Source of the DNA: Pseudanabaenaceae cyanobacterium MP8IB2.15
Lineage (GTDB): Bacteria; Cyanobacteriota; Cyanobacteriia; Pseudanabaenales; Pseudanabaenaceae
DNA length: 7,768 bases
Direction: 5' to 3'
Assembly (NCBI GenBank): GCA_030248825.1
Contig: JARCMB010000189.1
Location: forward strand, 1 to 7,768
The notes beneath the pieces are model-generated. The model saw nothing but the letters and a program-made list of their open reading frames with translations, made no database searches and had not been told where the DNA came from. Positions 1 through 5,426 of the stretch are shown here, one piece after another. Every line of letters begins with the position of its first letter. Within the stretch, counting starts at the first letter, position 1. The translations under genes were made by a program, and so were the position numbers.

Positions 1-170
1 CTCAACGGGCAGATCAAGAAACTCAACGGGCAGATCAGGAAACTCAACGGGCAGATCAGGAAACTCAACGGGCAGATCAGGAAACTCAACGGGCAGATCA
101 GGAAACTCAACAAAAAGAAAGATTGGCAGCTTACCTCAGATCGATTGGAATTAATCCTGATGAGGTTTGA
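1..170 (+). CDS. Uma2-family (DUF820) endonuclease-like protein, C-terminal fragment
   Basis: Only the last 55 or so codons are in the window; the gene starts upstream. Reading codons from position 3, the protein is five copies of the heptad QRADQET, then QQKERLAAYLRSIGINPDEV and a TGA stop at 168-170. A charged Gln/Arg/Glu/Ala helix followed by an ending of the type RLAAYLRS.GI.PDEV is typical of the C-terminus of cyanobacterial Uma2-family proteins. Those proteins have a PD-(D/E)XK nuclease fold in the N-terminal part, not visible here. They are abundant in cyanobacteria and their biological role is poorly known. The stop lies 12 nt before cobS, so co-transcription is possible, but no functional link is implied. 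The family call rests only on the tail. Other proteins with charged heptads cannot be fully excluded. Confidence 0.75.
   Translation, partial: QRADQETQRADQETQRADQETQRADQETQRADQETQQKERLAAYLRSIGINPDEV
3..107 (+). repeat. Five 21-bp in-frame tandem repeats encoding QRADQET
   Basis: Units start at 3, 24, 45, 66 and 87. Units 2 to 5 are identical at the DNA level, and unit 1 differs by one silent change (CAA for CAG). Bases 1-2 fit the end of a further unit, so the array probably continues to the left of the window. The period of seven codons keeps the frame and matches a helical heptad, although alanine is the only apolar residue per heptad. The near-perfect identity suggests recent expansion by slippage or unequal recombination. 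Confidence 0.95.
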
Positions 171-182
171 CAATTACAACCC

Positions 183-962
183 ATGAATTTCCTCCAAACT
201 CTCCGGGCCTCGATCGTTTTTTATACCTGCATTCCCCTAGGTGGCGATCGAGAATTAGATTTTCGGGGCATCGCTGTGTACGCCCCCTTAGTTGGGGTAA
301 TGATTGGTGGCATTCTGGGTGGAGGCGATTACTTGCTGGCAATCCTGTCATCAAGCAAAAATAATGAAATAGCTTTACTGCGAGCCTGTCTCGTGATTTT
401 GGCGGGAGTTTGGTTGACAGGTGGACTGCATCTCGATGGCGCGATCGATACGGCTGATGGTTTAGCTGTCACCGATCCAGAGCGGCGGTTGCAAGTGATG
501 GCAGATAGCACAACTGGAGCTTATGGTGTGATTGCGGCGATCGCAATTCTGCTGATCAAAATTTCGGCTTTGTTATCAATTCCTGATGCTCGAATCTGGG
601 TGTTAATGTCAGTGTCGGCTTGGGGGCGATGGGGGCAATTGTACGCGATCGAAGCTTATCCGTACCTTAAAGCCAATGGCAAAGGCAAATTTCACCAAGC
701 AGATATTCAGACTTGGCAAGTTTGGCTAGTCTGGTTCTTGTTAATCAGTGTTAGCCTAGGACTGGGATTTGTGTTCGATCGAATGCAATTTGCGATCGCA
801 ATCACAGCACTCGGTTTTAGCTTTGCCTGGGCAACAGGGGCATGGTTTAATCGCCAATTTGGCGGACACACAGGTGATACCTACGGTGCTACAGTAGAGT
901 GGACAGAAGCTTTGACTTTAGCTATGATCGCTCTCTTTACTGCCCCTCGGTTTACACTCTAG
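183..962 (+). CDS. cobS: Adenosylcobinamide-GDP ribazoletransferase (cobalamin synthase)
   Basis: CobS is the inner-membrane enzyme that joins adenosylcobinamide-GDP to the alpha-ribazole(-phosphate) lower-ligand nucleoside, the final assembly step of the cobalamin pathway. The 259-residue length is normal for the family. The family's acidic motif GGLHLDGAIDTADGL is at residues 80-94 (D85, D89 and D92 are likely Mg2+ ligands). It is followed by RRLQVMADSTTGAYGV (101-116, with D108). The second signature GGHTGDTYGA is at 227-236 and is followed by E239/E242. Hydrophobic stretches around 30-55, 64-80, 112-132, 180-198 and 203-222 fit a polytopic membrane protein. The ATG at 183 gives the usual short N-terminus; no strong Shine-Dalgarno is close (GAGG at 162-165 is 17 nt away). 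Cyanobacteria generally make pseudocobalamin, so the natural lower ligand may be adenine-based; that is family knowledge and is not visible here. Confidence 0.95.
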   Translation: MNFLQTLRASIVFYTCIPLGGDRELDFRGIAVYAPLVGVMIGGILGGGDYLLAILSSSKNNEIALLRACLVILAGVWLTGGLHLDGAIDTADGLAVTDPERRLQVMADSTTGAYGVIAAIAILLIKISALLSIPDARIWVLMSVSAWGRWGQLYAIEAYPYLKANGKGKFHQADIQTWQVWLVWFLLISVSLGLGFVFDRMQFAIAITALGFSFAWATGAWFNRQFGGHTGDTYGATVEWTEALTLAMIALFTAPRFTL

Positions 963-1009
963 TAATCGTTGCTGCTTAAATTTTGCTTATCTTGCTTAAA
1001 CCTACAAAC

Positions 1010-2464
1010 ATGTCGCCAGAATTTGCTGTTTATTCCGATGATGCACCTGACTCGCCTGAAGAAGCTTGTGGCGTATTTGGTATATTTGCACCTCAACAAG
1101 AGGAGATTGCGAGACTAACTTACTTTGGACTTTATGCCTTACAACATCGCGGTCAAGAGTCTGCGGGCATTGCCACCTTTGAGGCTTCAGGTGAAATGCA
1201 TATCTACAAAGATATGGGGCTAGTAGCTCAAGTATTTGGCGAGAAAGCCCTAGCAGGACTGCCTGGAAATTGGGCAATTGGTCATACTCGCTACTCCACT
1301 ACTGGGTCAAGCAAGCTGGCAAATGCTCAGCCGATCGAAGCTTCTACTCGTCTCGGTAAATTAGCTCTGGCGCACAACGGCAATCTCGTTAACGCTACCG
1401 AATTACGCGGCGAATTACTCGCCCAAGGTCACATTCTCAACTCCTCATCCGACTCTGAAGGCATTACCTACGCGATCGCCGAAGCCGTAGACAATGGGCA
1501 AGACTGGATCGAAGCAATTAAAACCGCTTTGCGTCGTTGCCAAGGAGCTTTTAGTTTGACGATCGGTACACCATCTGGGATCGCAGGAGCTAGAGATAGC
1601 TACGGGATTAGACCGTTGGTAATTGGGCAATTACCCGATCGAAGCTATGTATTAGCTTCTGAAACCTGCGGATTAGACATCATCGGAGCCGACTACGTAA
1701 GAGAAGTTGAGCCAGGTGAATTGGTATGGATCGACGAATCGGGATTACGTTCTTGGCAGTGGGTCGAGACCTCTACGCCTACGCCCAAACTCTGCGTATT
1801 TGAGATGATCTACTTCTCCCGCCCCGACAGCATTGTGAATGACGAAAGCCTCTATAGCTATCGGATTCGCTTAGGTAAAGTGCTCGCTGCCGAATCTAAT
1901 GTTGATGCCGATCTGGTGATCGGCGTACCAGACTCAGGTATTCCTGCGGCGATCGGGTTTTCGCAAGTATCGGGCATCCCCTATGGCGAGGGTTTAATCA
2001 AAAACCGCTACGTCGGACGTACCTTCATTCAGCCAACTCAGGCAATGCGAGAGTCAGGACTACGCATGAAGCTCAACCCACTCAAAGATGTGCTAAAGGG
2101 TAAGCGTGTAATTGTCGTCGATGATTCGATCGTGCGTGGTACGACAAGCCGTAAAATGGTAAAAACATTACGAGAAGCTGGGGCGATCGAAGTGCATATG
2201 CGGATTTCATCGCCGCCTGTGACTCATCCCTGCTTTTATGGAATCGATACAGACACTCAAGATCATTTAATTGCCGCAACTAAAGAAATCGAGGCAATTC
2301 GCCAAGCGATCGACGTTGATACCCTTGCTTACCTGAGTTTGGATGGAATGCTCAAGGCAACCAACACCGATCCAACTCACTTTTGTACCGCTTGTTTCAC
2401 AGGTGTATATCCGATCGACGTTCCTGACAAATTAAAAAGTCTTAAACTCATCCACGAATCCTAG
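1010..2464 (+). CDS. purF: Amidophosphoribosyltransferase (Fe-S type), purine pathway entry
   Basis: PurF converts PRPP and glutamine to 5-phosphoribosylamine, the first committed step of de novo purine synthesis, in the cytoplasm. From the ATG at 1010 the protein has 484 residues. A 19-residue propeptide precedes Cys20 in EEACGVFGI; in this family the propeptide is removed so that Cys20 becomes the N-terminal nucleophile of the glutaminase domain. Glutaminase motifs follow: LQHRGQESAG, GHTRYSTTG and LAHNGNL. The phosphoribosyltransferase domain carries the PRPP loop VIVVDDSIVRGTTS (367-380). Cysteines at 262 (CVFEMIYFSRPDS), 408 (HPCFYGID), 459 and 462 (CTACFTG) match the four [4Fe-4S] ligands of the Bacillus-type enzyme. 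A TTG at 983 would add nine residues; the ATG gives the more usual propeptide length. The gene lies 47 nt after cobS. Confidence 0.97.
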   Translation: MSPEFAVYSDDAPDSPEEACGVFGIFAPQQEEIARLTYFGLYALQHRGQESAGIATFEASGEMHIYKDMGLVAQVFGEKALAGLPGNWAIGHTRYSTTGSSKLANAQPIEASTRLGKLALAHNGNLVNATELRGELLAQGHILNSSSDSEGITYAIAEAVDNGQDWIEAIKTALRRCQGAFSLTIGTPSGIAGARDSYGIRPLVIGQLPDRSYVLASETCGLDIIGADYVREVEPGELVWIDESGLRSWQWVETSTPTPKLCVFEMIYFSRPDSIVNDESLYSYRIRLGKVLAAESNVDADLVIGVPDSGIPAAIGFSQVSGIPYGEGLIKNRYVGRTFIQPTQAMRESGLRMKLNPLKDVLKGKRVIVVDDSIVRGTTSRKMVKTLREAGAIEVHMRISSPPVTHPCFYGIDTDTQDHLIAATKEIEAIRQAIDVDTLAYLSLDGMLKATNTDPTHFCTACFTGVYPIDVPDKLKSLKLIHES

Positions 2465-2468
2465 ATCC

Positions 2469-2954
2469 ATGACTAAAATCCTGTTTCATCTGGCATTTCC
2501 TGTCGTCGATATACCCAGCACCAGAGACTTTTATGTTGATGGTTTAGGTTGCTTGTCGGGGCGAGAATCCCCTAATTCGATCATTCTTAGTCTGTATGGG
2601 CATCAACTAGTTGCTCATGTGATCGACAATCCTGTACTAAACCAGCAACCAGGGATCTATCCGCGCCACTTCGGTCTGGTGTTTTATTCTGAGAGTAATT
2701 GGATGGCTTTACTCGATCGAGTCCAATATAAACAGATTAAGTTCTACCAACCACCCAAAGTTCGCTTTGCCGATACGCCACTTGAGCATCGCACCTTCTT
2801 TTTGTCCGATCACTCAGGCAATTTATTAGAGTTTAAGCACTATAAGTTTGAGTCAGCGATTTTTGGTGAAACTGAGTATAACCAGATTGGGGACACAGTT
2901 TGTGAATCTAATCAAAATTCCAAGAACTATGTCCGTAATGACTCAGGTAAGTAG
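2469..2954 (+). CDS. VOC-superfamily (glyoxalase/dioxygenase-like) protein
   Basis: A 161-residue protein with one vicinal-oxygen-chelate module. It opens with FHLAFPVVDIPSTRDFYVDGLGC, the typical first beta-alpha unit, and ends the fold with FFLSDHSGNLLEFKHY. His7, His67 (in PRHFGLVF) and Glu121 (in NLLEFKHY) are spaced like the His/His/Glu metal triad of extradiol dioxygenase-type VOC proteins, so a divalent metal site is likely. The substrate cannot be told from sequence: glyoxalase, dioxygenase or resistance-protein activities are all found in this superfamily. About 35 residues after the last strand are polar and look disordered. The start is only 4 nt after the purF stop, which suggests co-transcription and perhaps translational coupling, since no clear Shine-Dalgarno is present. 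Confidence 0.85.
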   Translation: MTKILFHLAFPVVDIPSTRDFYVDGLGCLSGRESPNSIILSLYGHQLVAHVIDNPVLNQQPGIYPRHFGLVFYSESNWMALLDRVQYKQIKFYQPPKVRFADTPLEHRTFFLSDHSGNLLEFKHYKFESAIFGETEYNQIGDTVCESNQNSKNYVRNDSGK

Positions 2955-3040
2955 TACTGTTCCTGATAGCTGGCATATGAAAGTTAAATGATAGAGATCC
3001 GATCAGAACTGTTAAATTGATAAGTAATTTGTTAGCCGAT

Positions 3041-3045
3041 AAGGA
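3041..3045 (+). promoter_or_regulatory. Shine-Dalgarno AAGGA for ndhS
   Basis: AAGGA lies 7 nt before the ATG at 3053. It decides for that ATG against an upstream in-frame TTG at 3017, which has no such site. Confidence 0.75.
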
Positions 3046-3052
3046 TTTGAGG

Positions 3053-3268
3053 ATGAGCGATATAATTTTTCCTGGTTCCGCCGTCAGAGTTGTGAATACT
3101 GGCGATACCTATTACGGGTTTGAAGGGCAAGTGCAAAGGATCACCGATGGTAGGGTTGCTGTAATTTTTAGTGGAGGCAACTGGGAGAAGCTAGTCTCTT
3201 TCCGTCAATCTGAATTAGAAGTAGTTGATGCCACCGCTAGCCCTGGCAAGGGTAGAAAGAAAAAATAA
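3053..3268 (+). CDS. ndhS: NAD(P)H-quinone oxidoreductase (NDH-1) subunit S
   Basis: NdhS is a small subunit of the thylakoid NDH-1 complex in cyanobacteria (CRR31 in plants) with an SH3-like fold. It helps form the ferredoxin docking site used in cyclic electron flow and respiration. The 71-residue protein matches the family in size and core pattern: IIFPGSAVRVVNTGDTYYGFEGQVQR, then GRVAVIFSGGNWEKLVSFRQSELEVV, which reads as an array of short beta strands. The C-terminal tail SPGKGRKKK is strongly basic; such tails are variable in the family. The start is set by the AAGGA at 3041-3045. The gene follows the VOC gene by 98 nt, so it may have its own promoter, and it ends at a hairpin shared with the convergent gene. 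An unrelated SH3-like small protein is the only alternative I would consider. Confidence 0.87.
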   Translation: MSDIIFPGSAVRVVNTGDTYYGFEGQVQRITDGRVAVIFSGGNWEKLVSFRQSELEVVDATASPGKGRKKK

Positions 3269-3270
3269 AC

Positions 3271-3305
3271 TAACTAATCCCTCTTTCAGGTAGAGTGATT
3301 AGTTA
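3271..3305 (-). terminator. Hairpin terminator between convergent genes
   Basis: TAACTAATC (3271-3279) pairs exactly with GATTAGTTA (3297-3305). After one mismatch the stem continues as CTCT (3281-3284) with AGAG (3292-3295), leaving a 7-nt loop. Read on the - strand, the hairpin is followed by a T-rich tail (complement of the A-run at 3256-3269), so it fits an intrinsic terminator for the - strand gene at 3299. The stem contains that gene's stop codon. On the + strand the tail is only TTATT, so termination of ndhS there would be weaker. Confidence 0.7.
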
Positions 3306-3553
3306 TTATGCCGATTTACTTCGGCTTGGAGCCACTCGTCTACAGGTTGCCCATCTCGGCGTTGGAGCTTGATTTCGGTGGTTCTAGTGCCCGTTTCGGT
3401 GATCTTGCTCTGAAACAAAATTGTGTAATCACTAGGATTGTGATCGCGTTCTTTCAGCCAATCTTTTACCTTAATCTCCGCAAAAAAAGGCTGACCCTGC
3501 TCTAATAGTCGATCGACTTGCAGACGCAGGTTAAAAGGGTTCGTTTGGGGCAT
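3299..3553 (-). CDS. Conserved-looking small hypothetical protein, 84 aa
   Basis: I do not recognise a named family. The protein starts MPQTNPFNLRLQVDRLLEQGQPFFAEIKVKDWL. It is soluble and mixed in charge, with no signal peptide or membrane segment. The predicted pattern is an N-terminal helix (about residues 8-19), a helix around KVKDWLKERD (28-37), two beta strands around SDYTILFQSKI and TTEIKLQRR (41-65) and a last helix around VDEWLQAEVNR (71-81). Even amino-acid composition and a downstream terminator on the same strand support a real gene; an overlapping reading on the other strand has poorer composition. No strong Shine-Dalgarno precedes the ATG at 3551-3553. It converges on ndhS, which says nothing firm about function. 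Confidence 0.7.
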   Translation of the reverse strand: MPQTNPFNLRLQVDRLLEQGQPFFAEIKVKDWLKERDHNPSDYTILFQSKITETGTRTTEIKLQRRDGQPVDEWLQAEVNRHNN

Positions 3554-3578
3554 TTCAACAAGTCTTGATTGCAGTTAA

Positions 3579-3605
3579 TCGATCATGATCGAAATTATTT
3601 CGATC
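3579..3605. repeat. Two overlapping palindromes with GATCGA cores
   Basis: TCGATCATGATCGA (3579-3592) is a perfect 14-bp palindrome. Its right part also belongs to GATCGAAAT (3587-3595), which is mirrored as ATTTCGATC (3597-3605) around a single T. The pair lies 26-54 nt upstream of the start of the - strand gene at 3553, a position suited to an operator or promoter element. A regulator cannot be named. Confidence 0.6.
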
Positions 3606-3620
3606 GCTATTCGGGCAAAT

Positions 3621-3696
3621 TACTTAAACCCAAATTAACTTAATAATTTAATCATGATTTTGTTTAAGTAAAACCCTTGTAAAAGCTTAAACAAAA
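3621..3696. repeat. Three-armed CTTAAAC/GTTTAAG inverted repeat cluster
   Basis: TACTTAAAC (3621-3629) is the exact reverse complement of GTTTAAGTA (3662-3670). The same central arm, extended as TTTTGTTTAAG (3658-3668), is also the exact reverse complement of CTTAAACAAAA (3686-3696), with a 17-nt loop. One central arm can therefore pair with either flank, giving two mutually exclusive hairpins, or serve as repeated binding half-sites. Confidence 0.55.
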
Positions 3697-3735
3697 ATTG
3701 AGCAGAGATCTCTACAAGAAACAATTATAAGAACC

Positions 3736-3756
3736 TAATTCAATTAGCTTGAATTA
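3736..3756. repeat. 8-bp hairpin downstream of the 3801-4028 gene
   Basis: TAATTCAA (3736-3743) and TTGAATTA (3749-3756) are perfect inverted arms around a 5-nt loop. On the - strand this lies 45 nt past the stop of the gene at 3801 and is preceded, not followed, by a T-run. It could stabilise the 3' end or act as a weak terminator; the stem has only two G-C pairs. Confidence 0.4.
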
Positions 3757-3800
3757 AAAAACTTATCGACAAATTATCTATAGATATAGATCGCAAGAAA

Positions 3801-4028
3801 CTATTGAGCAGCTACGGCTGCGACATTGGTAGATGGGGCAACTGTAGGATTATAAGCAATCACAGTTAAAGATTTCACACTTTTGTCATGACCTCTTGAG
3901 GAGTCAATACTAACCACAGTATAGGATTTAGCATTAGCAGCTTTAAAAACGTCGCCAATTACCAGTGGCTTATTCTGCATTAGTGTGCCAATGAAACGCT
4001 GATGTAAATCCATCATTAAGTACTGCAT
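3801..4028 (-). CDS. Small hypothetical protein, 75 aa
   Basis: I do not recognise the family. The protein begins MQYLMMDLHQRFIGTLMQNK. It then has a beta-like stretch PLVIGDVFKAANAKSYTVVSIDSS (21-44), a basic segment RGHDKSVKSL (45-54) and an alanine/valine/threonine-rich end PTVAPSTNVAAVAAQ. It has no convincing signal peptide or membrane helix. It is very likely translated, because the ATG is preceded at 8 nt by AGGAG within AAGAGGAGA (4036-4044 on the - strand), the best ribosome-binding site in the window. It has long non-coding flanks on both sides (247 and 273 nt), so it is probably monocistronic with its own promoter. It is divergent from queA. Function unknown. Confidence 0.72.
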   Translation of the reverse strand: MQYLMMDLHQRFIGTLMQNKPLVIGDVFKAANAKSYTVVSIDSSRGHDKSVKSLTVIAYNPTVAPSTNVAAVAAQ

Positions 4029-4035
4029 AACAAAA

Positions 4036-4044
4036 TCTCCTCTT
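4036..4044 (-). promoter_or_regulatory. Strong Shine-Dalgarno for the 75-aa gene
   Basis: On the - strand this reads AAGAGGAGA; AGGAG is 8 nt from the ATG at 4026-4028. It fixes the start at the first Met rather than at Met5 or Met6. Confidence 0.85.
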
Positions 4045-4078
4045 GAATTAACTGAATAGTGAATTGAGCGTAAATGTA

Positions 4079-4087
4079 ATTTATATA
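4079..4087 (-). promoter_or_regulatory. Possible -10 element (TATATAAAT) for the 75-aa gene
   Basis: On the - strand TATATAAAT contains TATAAA, about 51 nt before the start codon, which would give a leader of roughly 45 nt. No good -35 hexamer is seen at the right distance, so this is tentative. Confidence 0.3.
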
Positions 4088-4108
4088 CAGTTGTTAGATT
4101 GCATATAT

Positions 4109-4190
4109 TTTGTCTGGTTTTGCTAAACCTACCATCTATATACCATCGTTTTCCCTAAAGGAATATATTGGTAGACAAATTTCTTTTTTT
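4109..4190 (+). ncRNA. Putative structured RNA: three-way junction then T-run
   Basis: TTTGTCT (4109-4115) is the exact complement of AGACAAA (4173-4179) and could close an outer stem. Immediately inside it is the hairpin GGTTT-TGCT-AAACC (4116-4129). A second inner arm pairs ACCA (4142-4145) with TGGT (4169-4172) and contains TTCC-CTAAA-GGAA (4151-4163). A duplicate ACCATC at 4131-4136 offers an alternative 5' partner for TGGTAG. CTTTTTTT follows at 4183-4190. The arrangement could be a small RNA with its terminator, a leader element of queA, or chance pairing in AT-rich DNA. No known RNA family is recognised and no clear + strand promoter is visible upstream. Confidence 0.25.
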
Positions 4191-4225
4191 ATTTACGACT
4201 TTTTGAATTTATTCTGTGAATCTGA

Positions 4226-4254
4226 TTGACCAACTATTTGATTTAATTCAGAAT
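4226..4254 (+). promoter_or_regulatory. Possible sigma-70 promoter for queA
   Basis: TTGACC (4226-4231) matches five of six -35 consensus bases. After 17 nt comes CAGAAT (4249-4254), four of six for the -10. Transcription would start near 4261, leaving about 40 nt before the ATG at 4302. This supports that ATG over the GTG at 4263, which would sit at the transcript's very 5' end. Confidence 0.4.
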
Positions 4255-4301
4255 TTAGTCTAGTGTTAAGTCCCAAAATCCCAGAACCCAGCTTGAATTT
4301 A

Positions 4302-5369
4302 ATGTTGAACCCAGATCTAAGCCTCAATTATTCTCTCGATCATCAGCTTAGTAGCTATGACTACGAACTACCGATCGATCGAATCGCCCAAAACCCAGTT
4401 GTACCCAGAGATAACTCGCGGTTACTAGTGGTAGAAAGCAATAGAAATATCGATCACCGACGGTTCGATCAGCTTGCCCAGATACTACGGGCAGGAGACT
4501 TGCTTATTCTCAATGACACTCAGGTAATTCCTGCTCGCCTATATGGCAACAAGCCGTCTGGGATGAACGTAGAGATTCTACTAATCGAACCTAGAGATGT
4601 CAACTGTTGGTTAGCTTTAGTTAAACCAGGTAAACGTTTACCCGTTGGTAGCAAGATTATCTTTAGCCAAGAAGTCAAAGCGACTGTGATTGAAATCGAC
4701 GTAGTAACTGGCGGTAGAGTTTTAGAATTCGATCTTGGCATCGATCGAACGATGGATGAAGTTATGACTGAACTAGGACAAATTCCCCTCCCCCCCTATA
4801 TTAACGCCTCACAAGCCGATCCATCACAATATCAGACCGTTTATGCCGAGAAAAAAGGGGCGATCGCCGCGCCAACCGCAGGATTACACTTTACCGATCG
4901 ACTGTTAGCAGAACTGGCAGATCTGGGTGTAGCGCAGACTCGGATTACGCTGCATGTTGGGATCGGCACATTTCGTCCTGTGGAAACTGAGGATATTACG
5001 CAGCATGTGATGCATCAGGAGTGGTTGGAGGTTTCGGCGCAATCGATCGACGCGATTAAAGCCACAAAAGCTAGGGGTGGGAGAGTAATTGGCGTTGGTA
5101 CGACTGTCGCAAGGGCGTTGGAGAGCAGCAAGTTAGAACCATTCCGAGGCAAGACTAACTTGATGATCTATCCAGGCTATGAATGGCAAGTGCTAGACGG
5201 ACTGATTACGAACTTTCACTTACCCAAGTCAAGTTTGTTGATGCTGGTGGCTTCATTTCTAGGCGATCGAGGTCGGGAGAGATTGCTAGATATCTATGCC
5301 AAAGCGATCGAGCACCAATATCGGTTCTATTCTTTTGGCGATGCGATGGTGATCGTTAACCAAGACTGA
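4302..5369 (+). CDS. queA: S-adenosylmethionine:tRNA ribosyltransferase-isomerase
   Basis: QueA transfers and isomerises the ribosyl group of S-adenosylmethionine onto preQ1 at position 34 of GUN-anticodon tRNAs, giving epoxyqueuosine. From the ATG at 4302 the protein has 355 residues, close to the family norm. It begins its conserved part with YDYELPIDRIAQNPVVPRDNSRLLV (about 19-43). Further family motifs are LNDTQVIPARLYG (70-82), GAIAAPTAGLHFT (186-198), HVGIGTFRPVE (218-228), GVGTTVARALES, TNFHLPKSSLLMLV (303-316) and the closing YRFYSFGDAM (340-349), so the gene is intact. A GTG at 4263 would add 13 residues; I prefer the ATG because of the likely promoter position, although no strong Shine-Dalgarno precedes it. 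No preQ1 riboswitch is recognisable upstream. Confidence 0.96.
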   Translation: MLNPDLSLNYSLDHQLSSYDYELPIDRIAQNPVVPRDNSRLLVVESNRNIDHRRFDQLAQILRAGDLLILNDTQVIPARLYGNKPSGMNVEILLIEPRDVNCWLALVKPGKRLPVGSKIIFSQEVKATVIEIDVVTGGRVLEFDLGIDRTMDEVMTELGQIPLPPYINASQADPSQYQTVYAEKKGAIAAPTAGLHFTDRLLAELADLGVAQTRITLHVGIGTFRPVETEDITQHVMHQEWLEVSAQSIDAIKATKARGGRVIGVGTTVARALESSKLEPFRGKTNLMIYPGYEWQVLDGLITNFHLPKSSLLMLVASFLGDRGRERLLDIYAKAIEHQYRFYSFGDAMVIVNQD

Positions 5370-5397
5370 GGCTTCGACTCCTTAATCACCGATAATT

Positions 5398-5414
5398 GAT
5401 CGTTGTTAACGATC
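5398..5414. repeat. 7-bp hairpin between queA and bolA
   Basis: GATCGTT (5398-5404) and AACGATC (5408-5414) are perfect arms around a GTT loop. AATT on each outer side can add pairs past a 2-nt bulge. It sits 12 nt upstream of the bolA ATG, where a Shine-Dalgarno would be expected nearby, so it could tune bolA translation or weakly terminate queA transcripts (tail AAATTAATTTT). Confidence 0.45.
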
Positions 5415-5426
5415 GAAATTAATTTT

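Larger units (their letters stand above)
3554..3800. other. AT-rich intergenic gap with several inverted repeats
   Basis: This 247-nt gap separates two - strand genes, so it should hold the terminator of the 3801-4028 gene and the promoter of the 3299-3553 gene. I see no reading frame with coding character and no tRNA. It does hold at least four exact inverted repeats, listed separately, plus short palindromes AGAGATCTCT (3704-3713) and ATCTATAGAT (3776-3785). None has the hairpin-plus-T-run form of a clean - strand terminator. Confidence 0.6.

Noticed and set aside
1..115. CRISPR array
   Set aside because: The 21-bp units are directly joined with no spacers and translate in frame as a protein heptad.
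1..170. Defence island signalled by the Uma2 nuclease-like gene
   Set aside because: Uma2-family genes are scattered in large numbers through cyanobacterial genomes, and the neighbours here are housekeeping genes.
100..183. Cobalamin riboswitch before cobS
   Set aside because: Only 12 nt separate cobS from the upstream gene and no B12-box sequence is present; there is no room for the roughly 200-nt element.
983..1009. TTG start for purF at 983
   Set aside because: The ATG at 1010 gives a 19-residue propeptide before the nucleophilic Cys; the TTG has no ribosome-binding site.
3308..3505. Reading frame on the + strand opposite the 84-aa gene
   Set aside because: It overlaps fully, has poorer composition and no ribosome-binding site; the - strand gene has a matching terminator.
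3554..3800. MITE or insertion-sequence remnant
   Set aside because: The inverted repeats are internal and of different sequence; no terminal inverted repeats bounded by target duplications and no transposase remains are seen.
4029..4301. preQ1 riboswitch controlling queA
   Set aside because: No preQ1-I pattern (C-rich loop followed by the A-rich tail that forms the pseudoknot) could be found in this gap.
4263..4301. GTG start for queA at 4263
   Set aside because: It adds 13 residues outside the family's conserved start and would sit at the very 5' end of the proposed transcript. Not fully excluded.
183..5369. Functional link between cobS and queA through the cobalamin-dependent reductase QueG
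   Set aside because: QueG acts after QueA and uses cobalamin, but no queG is present and the two genes are separated by unrelated genes on both strands; proximity alone is weak.
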